Of a stretch of 64,000 nucleotides of DNA, positions 34,212 through 42,953 are shown in pieces. The position numbers and the translations under genes were made by a program. The stretch comes from a bacterium (GTDB taxonomy: Bacteria > SZUA-79 > Acidulodesulfobacterales > Acidulodesulfobacteraceae), in contig JAKASO010000003.1 in the NCBI GenBank assembly GCA_021818985.1, forward strand, positions 1-64,000. The letters are read 5' to 3'. Positions within the stretch are counted from its first letter, which is position 1. Each line of letters opens with the position of its first letter. The notes under the pieces were generated by a model. It searched no databases. It was not told where the DNA came from and saw only the letters and a list, made by a program, of their open reading frames with translations.

Positions 34212-35633
34212 CTATCCTATATCGTTATATTGCCTTAACTTAAACCTCACGCCTTTTTCGAGGGCTACTTTCCGAACCGCCTCCACGTCAAGACCTTCAA
34301 GTCCAACCGCAGTAACAACGACATCTTTTATACTTTTTCTGGACTCGTCTATAAAATCCAACACGGAACTATAAGGATCAAGCCCTTTTTTTAAGCGGGG
34401 CTTGCATATTTCGTTATAATAACTGCTGTTATGGGCATTTAAACTGACGCTCACGCTGTCAATGTATTCCCCCAGTTCTTTCACGACATTACGCCCGTAA
34501 ACGGCGTTTGCAAGCCCGTCGGTATCAAGCCTTACTCTAATCCCTTTATTTTTCAAATGTATAGCCGTTTTTTTTAAGGTATCCAACCTCAGCGTCGGTT
34601 CACCCAGACCGCAAAAAACCACCTCTTTAAAGTTATAATAGCGAAAGACGGAAGAAATGACTTCTTCAAAATCAGGTTCCTTTTTTAGTTCAAGGTTATA
34701 GCCTTTAACATTGTAGTTATTCTTACCGTCCCAGTATTTGGGGCAGAAGCCGCATTCGTTCGTGCATCTATTTGTAAGGTTGACATATACACCAGCGCCT
34801 ATTTTATATGCAACGGCAGGAAAAAATCCGGCAACATCCGTCACTCCAAAAAGATTTACGGTATTTTCAACCGTCAATTCTTTAAATTGTTCCAGATCAA
34901 CGTCTTTCTGAGCGGCTATCACCTCTGCTACAAACCGGACATAAGACGGCTCATTTCTTTTCCCCCTGAATTTTTGCGGAGCAAGATACGGGCTATCAGT
35001 TTCTATTAATATCTTTTCGTCGGGTATATCTTTGGCAATCTGCCTTAAGTATGAATTTTTCTTATATGTTATATTACCCGAAAAAGATATAAAAAATCCA
35101 AGATCAATAAAATCCTGCGCCGTTTTAAACTCCTCGGCCGAAAAACAGTGAATTACTCCGCCATAAAAACCGCCCGAAGATCCCGCATAACTTCTTAATA
35201 CCTCTAAAGCATCTTTATACGCATCCCGGATGTGGATAATTAATGGAAGTTTGTGTAAAAGCGCAAGCTCGATCTGAAATTTAAAAAGCTCCTTCTGGGC
35301 TTTTTTCTCTATATCACCGAGGCTATCCGGAAAATAATCAAGTCCCGTCTCCCCGACTGCAATAATTCTTTCTTTATGTTCCGCATAGTATTTTTTAAAC
35401 AATCTTTCAATATCGTTAAAGCTTTTATACGGGCTTTTAGGATGAACCCCAAGCGTCGTCCAGATGTTGCCGTTATTCGAAAGAATTTTGAATGTTCGTT
35501 CTATCCGGTCATTTTTGGCAAGGGAACCGATAGAAACAGCATGCGTTATACCGTTTTTACCCATTCTTTCAAGCACGGCGCTTAGATCACCGTCAAAATC
35601 CGGCATCTCTAAATGGCAGTGAGAATCTATCAT
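34212..35633 (-). CDS. TatD-family hydrolase fused to a radical SAM domain
   Basis: A 473-residue fusion. Residues 1-265 are a TatD metallohydrolase: His5 and His7 (DSHCHL), Glu95 (AVGETGLDY), His134 (IIHIRDA), His162 (VIHCFS) and Asp213 (IETDSPYLAP) make the metal site. Residues 277-473 are a radical SAM domain with Cys290, Cys294, Cys297 (RCTNECGFC), the CX3CX2C cluster motif, then FCGLGEPTLR as the SAM-binding loop. TatD-linked radical SAM proteins are a known but uncharacterised family. The gene lies between metG (6 nt) and larC (5 nt). Function is unknown; a DNA or tRNA repair role is a guess. Confidence 0.88.
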   Translation of the reverse strand: MIDSHCHLEMPDFDGDLSAVLERMGKNGITHAVSIGSLAKNDRIERTFKILSNNGNIWTTLGVHPKSPYKSFNDIERLFKKYYAEHKERIIAVGETGLDYFPDSLGDIEKKAQKELFKFQIELALLHKLPLIIHIRDAYKDALEVLRSYAGSSGGFYGGVIHCFSAEEFKTAQDFIDLGFFISFSGNITYKKNSYLRQIAKDIPDEKILIETDSPYLAPQKFRGKRNEPSYVRFVAEVIAAQKDVDLEQFKELTVENTVNLFGVTDVAGFFPAVAYKIGAGVYVNLTNRCTNECGFCPKYWDGKNNYNVKGYNLELKKEPDFEEVISSVFRYYNFKEVVFCGLGEPTLRLDTLKKTAIHLKNKGIRVRLDTDGLANAVYGRNVVKELGEYIDSVSVSLNAHNSSYYNEICKPRLKKGLDPYSSVLDFIDESRKSIKDVVVTAVGLEGLDVEAVRKVALEKGVRFKLRQYNDIG

Positions 35634-35639
35634 TTTTAT

Positions 35640-37319
35640 TTATACCTTTAAGCGGGGAAAGAGAGTGATTTGTTCATCCGCGATCTTAAAACCGTCCGTA
35701 AATATATTATCCGGTTCTATAAAGCGTTTATTTGAAGAAAAAGATTCTATATTCAATGCGGCATTAATCCTGCCGGACGTCTCGGGCATAAACGGATAGA
35801 TGAAATACGATATATAATATAGCGATATTATGGATGTTCTTAAAACAGTATTTAAAAAATACTCCTTGCCCTGTATTTCTTTAATCAATTCAGGTTCCGG
35901 CTGTTTATTCCCTTTTTTTTCTTTTATTCCTAAGTCTATCTTCCATGGAGCGCTGTCGTTAATATACTTATTAACTCTATTTATAAACTGAAAAATATCT
36001 TCGAGTATTCTTGAAAATTCAAAATTATCGTATCTTTCCTCAAGAGAAGTTTTTAAATTTACCCAATAATCCGACAATCTCCGGTCTAATTGAGCGCATA
36101 ATGGAACAAAACCGTTTTTGTATTTTTTTATCATGGTTAAAAGCCTTGAAAGTAAATTGCCAAGGTCATTTGCCAGTTCGGCATTATATCTGGAAATAAA
36201 ATTTTTCATCGCAAAATCGCCGTCGAGCCCGAATGTAACCTCTCTCATTAAGAAAAAACGCAGCGGATCCGCCCCATATGCATCTATAAATTCTACCGGA
36301 TCAACTACATTGCCGAACGATTTTGACATCTTTTTACCATCCATTAACCACCAGCCGTGGGCAAATATCGTCTTTGGAAGTGGCAAATCAAGGGCAAACA
36401 ACATAATAGGCCAGTAAACAGCATGGAATTTAAGTATATCTTTTCCTATTATATGGCGGACATTGCTAAAATAGTTTAGGAAATCCTTGCCGGTTTTATT
36501 TTCAAAGATATAACCGGAGTATTTTGAATATTCTTTCATGCCGGAAGATAACAATAGCGCATACGTAAAGTCTTCTTTGGCTTCGCCGGTATATTTTAAA
36601 TATCCCGCACCGGTTATGTAATTGACAAGCGCATCGAACCAGACATATATAATATGTTTTTCGTTCCCGGGAACGGGTATGCCCCATTTTAAAGAGGTCC
36701 TGGATATACTGAGGTCGTTAAGCCCCTCCCTGATAAAACCGGTAACCTCGTTCCTCCTAAAAGAAGGTTTTATAAAATCCGGGTTATTTTCGATGTGATT
36801 TATTAAGCGTTTTTCGTATTTCTTCAAGCAAAAAAAATAGCTTTCTTCTTTGAGCTTTTCGACAGGTCTGCCACATTCTGGACAATTGCCGTCCACTAAG
36901 GCTTTTTCCGTTAAAAATGTTTCGCACGGTATGCAATACCAGTCTTCATAATGAGAAAGATATATATCACCCTTTTCTAGAAGCTTTGAAAAAACCGTCT
37001 TAACAGTTTCTTCGTGATCTTTATCCGTAGTTCTTATAAACCTGTCGTAAGAAATGGAAAGCCGGCGAAAAAGCTCCTTGAATTTTATATGGACGCTATC
37101 TACAAGCTCATCGGTGGTTATTTTGCGCGAAAGAGCCTCTTTTTCGATTTTAAGGCCGTGCTCATCCGTTCCTGTCACAAAAAGGACATTATAACCGGAT
37201 AGCCTTTTATATCTTGCAAGTATATCGGCGGAGATGGTCGAATACGCATGACCGATATGCGGAAGGTCATTCACATAGTAAATAGGCGTTGTAACGTAAA
37301 AAAAATTTTTATTTGCCAT
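35640..37319 (-). CDS. metG: methionine-tRNA ligase
   Basis: A 559-residue class I synthetase. I start it at ATG 37317-37319 (MANKNFFYVTTPIYYVNDLP, the normal opening). A longer frame would run 43 codons through the 3' end of ricT. HIGH is at residues 21-24, KMSKS at about 328-332 (GKKMSKSFGN), and the zinc-knuckle cysteines are in CIPCETFLTE and CPECG. The C-terminal tRNA-binding (Trbp111-like) domain of many MetG proteins is absent. The start overlaps ricT by 11 nt, so coupling is likely. Confidence 0.96.
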   Translation of the reverse strand: MANKNFFYVTTPIYYVNDLPHIGHAYSTISADILARYKRLSGYNVLFVTGTDEHGLKIEKEALSRKITTDELVDSVHIKFKELFRRLSISYDRFIRTTDKDHEETVKTVFSKLLEKGDIYLSHYEDWYCIPCETFLTEKALVDGNCPECGRPVEKLKEESYFFCLKKYEKRLINHIENNPDFIKPSFRRNEVTGFIREGLNDLSISRTSLKWGIPVPGNEKHIIYVWFDALVNYITGAGYLKYTGEAKEDFTYALLLSSGMKEYSKYSGYIFENKTGKDFLNYFSNVRHIIGKDILKFHAVYWPIMLFALDLPLPKTIFAHGWWLMDGKKMSKSFGNVVDPVEFIDAYGADPLRFFLMREVTFGLDGDFAMKNFISRYNAELANDLGNLLSRLLTMIKKYKNGFVPLCAQLDRRLSDYWVNLKTSLEERYDNFEFSRILEDIFQFINRVNKYINDSAPWKIDLGIKEKKGNKQPEPELIKEIQGKEYFLNTVLRTSIISLYYISYFIYPFMPETSGRINAALNIESFSSNKRFIEPDNIFTDGFKIADEQITLFPRLKV

Positions 37320-38076
37320 TTGCAGGATTATCAGGATTATCAAAAAATTCGCCTTGACACTCGTCTTGACGCCCGCAAACATCGTTCTTTTCCGCTGCTG
37401 CATCAACAGGCAGGGAGTTAAAATTATAATCCCTGTTGCAGGTTTCAAAGCCAGGCGAACAAAAAGACAAACAACATAAAAGCCTTCCGCAAGAACCGGT
37501 CAACCTTCCTGAAGTCTGATTTATCCCCTGAGGCTTTGCCGCTTTAAGACTAACGGGCGCAAGCTCTTTCATGAAGGCGTTGCAGCAGCACGGCCTTCCG
37601 CACATACCAAGCCCTCCTAATAGCTTGTATTCATCCCGTATATTGATCTGGCGCATTTCTATTCTCAAGTGAAACCTTCCAGCCAGCACCTTTACAAGAT
37701 CGCGGAAATCAACCCTTTCTTCCGCGCTGTAATAAAAGATCATCTTATTTTCCTGAGAAAGATATTTAACCCGAAGAAGTTTCATGGGTATCCCCAGTTC
37801 TTCGATATTTTTCTTACAGAAATAAAAGCCGTCATCTTCTTGGGGATAATACCTAAAGCCGTTTTCGCTTTCAAAATTACTTAATTTCCTTAATATCAAA
37901 GGCATATCGTTAAGAATTCCGCTATCGTCAATCCTTGCGGCCCCAGCAATAAGCCCCAAAACAATCCGGTCATTGTTTTTTACAAGCACTCGATCGTTGA
38001 TTGTCAGGTTTAAAGCCCCCGCGTTGGAATCTTCAATAGCGCCCCCTTCATATAACCTTACCCCTATAATTCTCAT
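37309..38076 (-). CDS. ricT: RicT/PSP1-domain protein (YaaT-like)
   Basis: A 255-residue PSP1-domain protein. GGLGMCGRPCCC (153-165) and CGRLLCCLSF (196-205) contain the cysteines that hold Fe-S clusters in the RicAFT complex of Bacillus subtilis, which controls RNase Y and competence. VDFRDLVKVLAGRFHLRIEMRQIN is the conserved core before the cysteines. An additional C-terminal tail (about 220-255) has two more cysteines. In many proteobacteria ricT lies beside holB, as here: its start overlaps the holB stop by 4 nt. Which nuclease it would regulate is unclear, as no rny is in the window. Confidence 0.85.
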   Translation of the reverse strand: MRIIGVRLYEGGAIEDSNAGALNLTINDRVLVKNNDRIVLGLIAGAARIDDSGILNDMPLILRKLSNFESENGFRYYPQEDDGFYFCKKNIEELGIPMKLLRVKYLSQENKMIFYYSAEERVDFRDLVKVLAGRFHLRIEMRQINIRDEYKLLGGLGMCGRPCCCNAFMKELAPVSLKAAKPQGINQTSGRLTGSCGRLLCCLSFCSPGFETCNRDYNFNSLPVDAAAEKNDVCGRQDECQGEFFDNPDNPANGK

Positions 38077-39164
38077 TTTGCACTTATATCCTTTAAAAGA
38101 CGCACAAAATAACCGTCCGTTGCGATAGTCCTGTTTAAATTATAATTTATTTTATTAATATATGCCGCCGTAAGTTCGATCATCTGCATAATCATATTTC
38201 CGTTAAGTCCGGCATTTTTTATGATTTCCTTTATTTTGCCGCTAATATCAATATTATACAATAATTTCTCGTTTTTAGTCATAAAATAAACGAATATATC
38301 CCTTAAAATCAGAAGCAGTGTTTCAAATAAGAATTTTTCCGTTCCCTGCGGGTCGTCTTCCGAATTTTTCATGATCCTGTTAAATTTTTCAGACATTATA
38401 TAGCCGTAAGAAAGCGAGCCACTATAAAATAATCCATTGGAAAAAAGCTCTGTAATATCGTTTCTGTATTCAAGGTAATTGCCTGTAACAAGTTTTTCAA
38501 GCGTTGAACAGCTTCCACGAGAAAGCCTCGAATAAACGTCTAACGTTCTTTTATCCACATCTTTAAATCTATCGCAGGCGTATTTTGCCAGCAAGTCTTC
38601 TGAAAGCGGCTTAAATTCCAGTACCTGACACCTTGATATTATCGTCGGCAAAATAGAACCCATGCTTGTCGTAATTAAAATAAAGACCGATCTTTCTGGC
38701 GGTTCCTCCAGCATTTTTAAAAGAGCGTTGGCGGCGCTCGCGTTCATTTTTGAAGCGTTGTCTATTATTACAAACCTGTAATTATCATAAAAAGGGGTTA
38801 ACGACATATAGGAATTAAGTTCGTGTATTTTTTCGATCCTTATGGAATCATCTTTAGGTTCGATAAAGATAAAATTACTGTTCGTGCCGTTCAGTATGCC
38901 CCTGCATGCGGGACATTCGCCGCATGGACCGGACGGGCTATTCCCTTCCCGTTCAAGACCTAAGTTAAGATCCTTGCACAACATTTCTGCCGCAAACGAA
39001 AAAGCGACCGACCTTTTCCCAATCCCTTCGGGACCGTAAAACAAGAACCCGGCAGGAATCCTATCGTTTAAAGCCAGATTTTTCAAAAAATGAACTGCCT
39101 TTTCATGTCCGGCAATGTTTAAGAAACTATACTTATAATCTTTTAACCTTTCATTTTTTATCAT
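38073..39164 (-). CDS. holB: DNA polymerase III subunit delta prime
   Basis: A 363-residue clamp-loader subunit. Its Walker A-like loop is GPEGIGKRS; the zinc-binding module has CGECPACRG (two cysteines earlier). IDNASKMNASAANALLKMLEEPPE is the sensor region typical of DnaX/HolB. It loads the sliding clamp in the cytoplasm with the tau and delta subunits. It lies 79 bp after tmk; tmk-holB-ricT-metG-tatD is a conserved order across many bacteria, which makes the radical SAM fusion part of a normal operon. Confidence 0.9.
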   Translation of the reverse strand: MIKNERLKDYKYSFLNIAGHEKAVHFLKNLALNDRIPAGFLFYGPEGIGKRSVAFSFAAEMLCKDLNLGLEREGNSPSGPCGECPACRGILNGTNSNFIFIEPKDDSIRIEKIHELNSYMSLTPFYDNYRFVIIDNASKMNASAANALLKMLEEPPERSVFILITTSMGSILPTIISRCQVLEFKPLSEDLLAKYACDRFKDVDKRTLDVYSRLSRGSCSTLEKLVTGNYLEYRNDITELFSNGLFYSGSLSYGYIMSEKFNRIMKNSEDDPQGTEKFLFETLLLILRDIFVYFMTKNEKLLYNIDISGKIKEIIKNAGLNGNMIMQMIELTAAYINKINYNLNRTIATDGYFVRLLKDISAK

Positions 39165-39243
39165 CTTATCTTATATTATATTATCATTATGATCATTATG
39201 TTATGGCACCGCCTTCTTTTTCGCTTGTAAATTTTGCCGGCAA

Positions 39244-39999
39244 CTATTCCATGCCTCCTTTTTGCAGATTAAGAAGCGGGGTAATATCTTCGATCAGATT
39301 TTCAAGAACCGCTTCTTTATTTTTACCGGCATCTATTACCCTTATCCTTTCAGGGAATTTTTCCGCAAGAAACAGATATCTTTTTCTCACGCGTTCAAAA
39401 AAATCACGCGATTTAAAATCAAAAGAGCTTTTATCGAATTTTTGCGATATTCTTAAAAACGCCAGAACAGGATCAATATCAAATAGATATGTCCTGTCAA
39501 CTCTTAAATTTTGAAGCTTAAGAATAAGACTGTTCAGATCGAGGATCAATTTTTCAAAACCTTCAAAACTTTGATATGCAAATGTTGAATCAACGAACCT
39601 ATCGCAGATGATAACCTCGTAATATTTTAATTTCTTTGACAGCTCATCCGTGTGGATAACCCTGTCGGCGGAAAATAAAAGCAGGCATGCAAGTTCATAA
39701 GAACCCTTATCTAAAGCATTTATTGAAGATAAATGTAAAGATAAAGAAGCGTCTGGTGCGGAAGCAAAAATAGAAGTATCCGCCGGCAAAATATCCGGTA
39801 AACCGCTTGCACCGTCCGTCCGGTTTTCTTTTTCGGATTTTAGAATATAATCTTTAATGAATTTTCCTATTATAAAATCTGAAGGCTCCTGGGTAAATAA
39901 AACCCTTCTGCCTTCTTTTTCAAGGCGGTCTGCAAGTTTTTTGCCTGCGGTCGTTTTCCCGCTTCCGTCAATGCCCTCTAAGGTTATAAATAAACTCAT
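39244..39999 (-). CDS. tmk: thymidylate kinase
   Basis: Phosphorylates dTMP to dTDP. The P-loop is EGIDGSGKTT (8-17), the FTQEPS motif is at 35-40, and CDRFVDSTFAYQ is the DR(Y/F/H) site that binds dTMP. RVDRTYLFDIDP follows. The 251-residue length is longer than the usual 205-215 because of a Ser/Ala-rich insert at about residues 55-98, between the P-loop half and ELACLLLFSADR. The insert looks disordered and has no known role. It opens the tmk-holB-ricT-metG-tatD/rSAM-larC run. Confidence 0.93.
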   Translation of the reverse strand: MSLFITLEGIDGSGKTTAGKKLADRLEKEGRRVLFTQEPSDFIIGKFIKDYILKSEKENRTDGASGLPDILPADTSIFASAPDASLSLHLSSINALDKGSYELACLLLFSADRVIHTDELSKKLKYYEVIICDRFVDSTFAYQSFEGFEKLILDLNSLILKLQNLRVDRTYLFDIDPVLAFLRISQKFDKSSFDFKSRDFFERVRKRYLFLAEKFPERIRVIDAGKNKEAVLENLIEDITPLLNLQKGGME

Positions 40000-40196
40000 C
40001 CTCTTCTAATTAAATAAAGTTATCAGATAAAGTTATAGATTAAAACAAAAAATACTGATTAAATTACAAATTGCAATAGTTTTTTAATATTTTTCTAATA
40101 ATATATAATAATATAATATATACAATATATAAAAAACTTTCAATGTGAATTGTTTTTTAATATGCAATTTATATATATATTATAATAAGAAATAAA

Positions 40197-41327
40197 ATGG
40201 ACATAAAAGAATTCGGCTATCAGTTCGATAAAGATTTAATAGCAAAGCACCCATTAAATAAAAGGGATGAGTCCAAGCTTCTTGTTGTTGACGTAAAAAA
40301 CTTAAATGTGGAACATAAAAGATTTTACGAACTGGTGGATTATATAGAACCGGGCGATGTAATAGTCATTAATAATTCGTATGTAAAAAAAGCGCGCATA
40401 TTTGGAAAAAGGAATACCGGTGGCAAAGTAGAAATATTTATCGTAGATTTTCCCTATACGCCTGATTTTAATATTTATCCCTTAAAATTACGATCACTCA
40501 TCCGCTCCCATAAAAAGATAAAAGAAAATGAAAAGATAATAATTTCACCGTTCGGCGATAATGACAAAGAAATTAGAAACGAAGATAAATACGCCGGTAT
40601 TAAAATTAAAAATCAAAAAACTTGCATGATTACCGCAAAAAAGCATTACGGCGGCGGAATTTGGGATATTTTAATAAATTCCAAAGAGGATTGCGACTAC
40701 ATATTTAATCACTGCGCCGGCATACCGCTTCCCCCTTATATAAAAAGACAAACGAATAAAAATGATGAAATTTTCTATCAAACCATTTATGCGAATAAAA
40801 ACGCCGGTTATTCCGTAGCCGCTCCCACTGCGGGACTACATTTTACAGATACTTTGATTAAAAACATTAAAAAAAAAGGCGCCGTATTTGCGAAAATCAC
40901 TTTAAATATCGGCCTTGGGACATTTATGCCGGTCAGAAAAAGAGATATAACAAAGCATGTAATGCATGATGAGCGTTACACCATAACCGAACAAACTGCC
41001 CAAATCATCAATGAGGCTAAAAAAAACAATAAAAAAGTGATCATAACCGGAACATCGTCGGTAAGATGTTTGGAGTCTTCGACGGACAAAGGCGGAACGG
41101 TCATGCCCGTAACGGACGGAGTAACATCGTTATATATATATCCGGGTTATAAATTCAAGATTACCGGTAATCTTATCACAAATTTTCACCAACCCGAATC
41201 CTCGCTTTTTATAATGATCTCTGCTTTAGTGGGACTTAATACTGCAAAGAAAATATACAAAAAGGGATTGGATAACAAGTACTCGCTGTTCAGCTACGGA
41301 GATGCTATGTTCTTATATAACATATAA
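40197..41327 (+). CDS. queA: S-adenosylmethionine:tRNA ribosyltransferase-isomerase
   Basis: Converts preQ1 at tRNA position 34 to epoxyqueuosine using S-adenosylmethionine. It starts MDIKEFGYQFDKDLIAKHP, and has GDVIVINNSYV, KRQTNKNDEIFYQTIYANK and SVAAPTAGLHFT, the standard QueA segments. The 376-residue length is about 30 over average, from insertions in the middle (100-150). It is the first gene of the plus-strand run queA-tgt-yajC-secD-secF-recJ. A TATAAT at 40181-40186 lies only ten bases before the start, so a -10 there would give a nearly leaderless message. Confidence 0.95.
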   Translation: MDIKEFGYQFDKDLIAKHPLNKRDESKLLVVDVKNLNVEHKRFYELVDYIEPGDVIVINNSYVKKARIFGKRNTGGKVEIFIVDFPYTPDFNIYPLKLRSLIRSHKKIKENEKIIISPFGDNDKEIRNEDKYAGIKIKNQKTCMITAKKHYGGGIWDILINSKEDCDYIFNHCAGIPLPPYIKRQTNKNDEIFYQTIYANKNAGYSVAAPTAGLHFTDTLIKNIKKKGAVFAKITLNIGLGTFMPVRKRDITKHVMHDERYTITEQTAQIINEAKKNNKKVIITGTSSVRCLESSTDKGGTVMPVTDGVTSLYIYPGYKFKITGNLITNFHQPESSLFIMISALVGLNTAKKIYKKGLDNKYSLFSYGDAMFLYNI

Positions 41328-41435
41328 TATATTATAATATGACAATAATATTATGATTATGACAATTTTTACGACAGGGTGCATTTTGAAAAATATAAAT
41401 TTAAAAAATAAAAATTTTAAGCTATAATCGTTTAA

Positions 41436-42572
41436 ATGTTTAAAATATTAAATAACGACAAAAATACCGGGGCAAGGTCCGCAGAACTCTTTACCAAAAC
41501 TAATAGTATCGAAACTCCCGTTTTCATGCCGATCGGCACGCTGGGAACCGTTAAATCGGTTTCCCCGTTCGAATTATATGACGAAGGATTTAAGATAATC
41601 CTTTCAAATACCTATCATCTTTTTTTACGGCCAGGCATAGATGTAATCGAAAAATTCGGGTCACTGCGTAATTTCATTAATTATAAAGGTTCTATCCTTA
41701 CCGATTCCGGCGGATTTCAAATTTTCAGCCTCGCTAAATTCGCAAAACCGAACGGCGACGGCGTTGAATTTATGTCCCATATAGACGGCAACCGCCACTT
41801 TTTCACTCCCGAAAAGGTCATTAAATTACAGGAAACCTTCGACTCCGATATCATGATGCCTTTAGACATTTTTTCCGGTCCGGAAGCAAGCCGGTCAAAA
41901 GCACACTCGGATCTTTCTATTACTATTAGCTGGGCTAAAAGATCGCTCGAAGCCAGAACGAAAAAAGAAAACTTGTTATTTTTGATAACGCAGGGAAATT
42001 TTTTTGAAGACCTAAGAATAAATTGCGCGGCGGCACTTGCGGATCTCGATGCCGACGGCTATGCAATAGGCGGCCTTGCGGTGGGCGAAGATAAAGAAAT
42101 CATGTTCAAAATGTTAAATTGTTCAATTTCAAAACTTCCGGAGCTAAAGCCGCGATATCTTATGGGCGTGGGAACCCCAGAGGATATATTAAATGCAATC
42201 GGATGCGGGGTTGATATGTTTGACTGCGTCCTGCCGACAAGAAACGCAAGGAACGGATTTGCATTTACGGCAAAAGGAAACTTAAATATTAAAAATGCTA
42301 TTTACAGGGACGATACAGAGCCTATAGACGCCGAATGTTTATGTTTTTGCTGTTCAAACTTTTCAAAAGCGTATGTGCGCCATGCTTTTATGAGCCGCGA
42401 GATCTTCTCTCAGCGGCTTCTTACTATTCACAATCTTCATTTTTACGAAAAAATGATCCTTAATACCAGAAAAGCGATAAAAGAAGGCTATTTTGAAAGT
42501 TATAAAAATAAATTCATCAAATTAAGAAAAACGGGGGAGGAACATAATGAAAACATTACTCAATTTCTTTAA
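41436..42572 (+). CDS. tgt: queuine tRNA-ribosyltransferase (TGT)
   Basis: Exchanges guanine for preQ1 in tRNA. The 378-residue protein has the preQ1-binding LTDSGGFQIFS, the nucleophilic Asp in VDMFDCVLPTRNARNG, and the zinc site CLCFCC with a following HNLHFY His. The length and order are normal. QueA, encoded just upstream, acts next on the product. The last 26 nt overlap with the beginning of yajC. Confidence 0.97.
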   Translation: MFKILNNDKNTGARSAELFTKTNSIETPVFMPIGTLGTVKSVSPFELYDEGFKIILSNTYHLFLRPGIDVIEKFGSLRNFINYKGSILTDSGGFQIFSLAKFAKPNGDGVEFMSHIDGNRHFFTPEKVIKLQETFDSDIMMPLDIFSGPEASRSKAHSDLSITISWAKRSLEARTKKENLLFLITQGNFFEDLRINCAAALADLDADGYAIGGLAVGEDKEIMFKMLNCSISKLPELKPRYLMGVGTPEDILNAIGCGVDMFDCVLPTRNARNGFAFTAKGNLNIKNAIYRDDTEPIDAECLCFCCSNFSKAYVRHAFMSREIFSQRLLTIHNLHFYEKMILNTRKAIKEGYFESYKNKFIKLRKTGEEHNENITQFL

Positions 42573-42903
42573 TTCGTTCAATGTCAAAAATGTCTATGCA
42601 GCGGCAAATGCAGGAGCAAGCGGCGGCTCTGCCTCGGGTTGGCAGACGGAGTTCTGGAGTTTTGCCCCATTGATTGCCATAATAGTCATATTTTACTTGC
42701 TCGTGATAATGCCGCAGCAAAAAAGAACTAAGGAACATAAAAACATGATAGAATCCTTAAAGACCGGCGACGAAGTAATTACGACCGGTGGTGTTTACGG
42801 TACTATTACGGGCGTGGCGGACAAGGTATTTACATTAGAAATTGCAAAGGATGTTAAAATTAAGATAAATAGAACCATGATAGCAGGTAAAGTTTCTAAA
42901 TAA
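42547..42903 (+). CDS. yajC: Sec translocon accessory protein YajC
   Basis: A 118-residue single-span membrane protein. The N-terminal 30 residues are Ala/Gly/Ser-rich, the transmembrane helix is at about 36-56 (FAPLIAIIVIFYLLVIMPQQ) and the C-terminal cytoplasmic domain has KTGDEVITTGGVYGTITGV. It forms a complex with SecD and SecF, whose genes follow. GGAGG lies 8 nt before the ATG, inside tgt. Confidence 0.95.
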   Translation: MKTLLNFFNSFNVKNVYAAANAGASGGSASGWQTEFWSFAPLIAIIVIFYLLVIMPQQKRTKEHKNMIESLKTGDEVITTGGVYGTITGVADKVFTLEIAKDVKIKINRTMIAGKVSK

Positions 42904-42953
42904 CTCTATAGATAACTCTTAAAATCTTTTAATAAATAAGGTGATTAAGCGCT

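Noticed and set aside
37320-37448. Longer metG with 43 extra N-terminal codons
   Set aside because: The extension runs through the coding 3' end of ricT and ends just before the normal MetG opening; the ATG at 37317-37319 is the right start.
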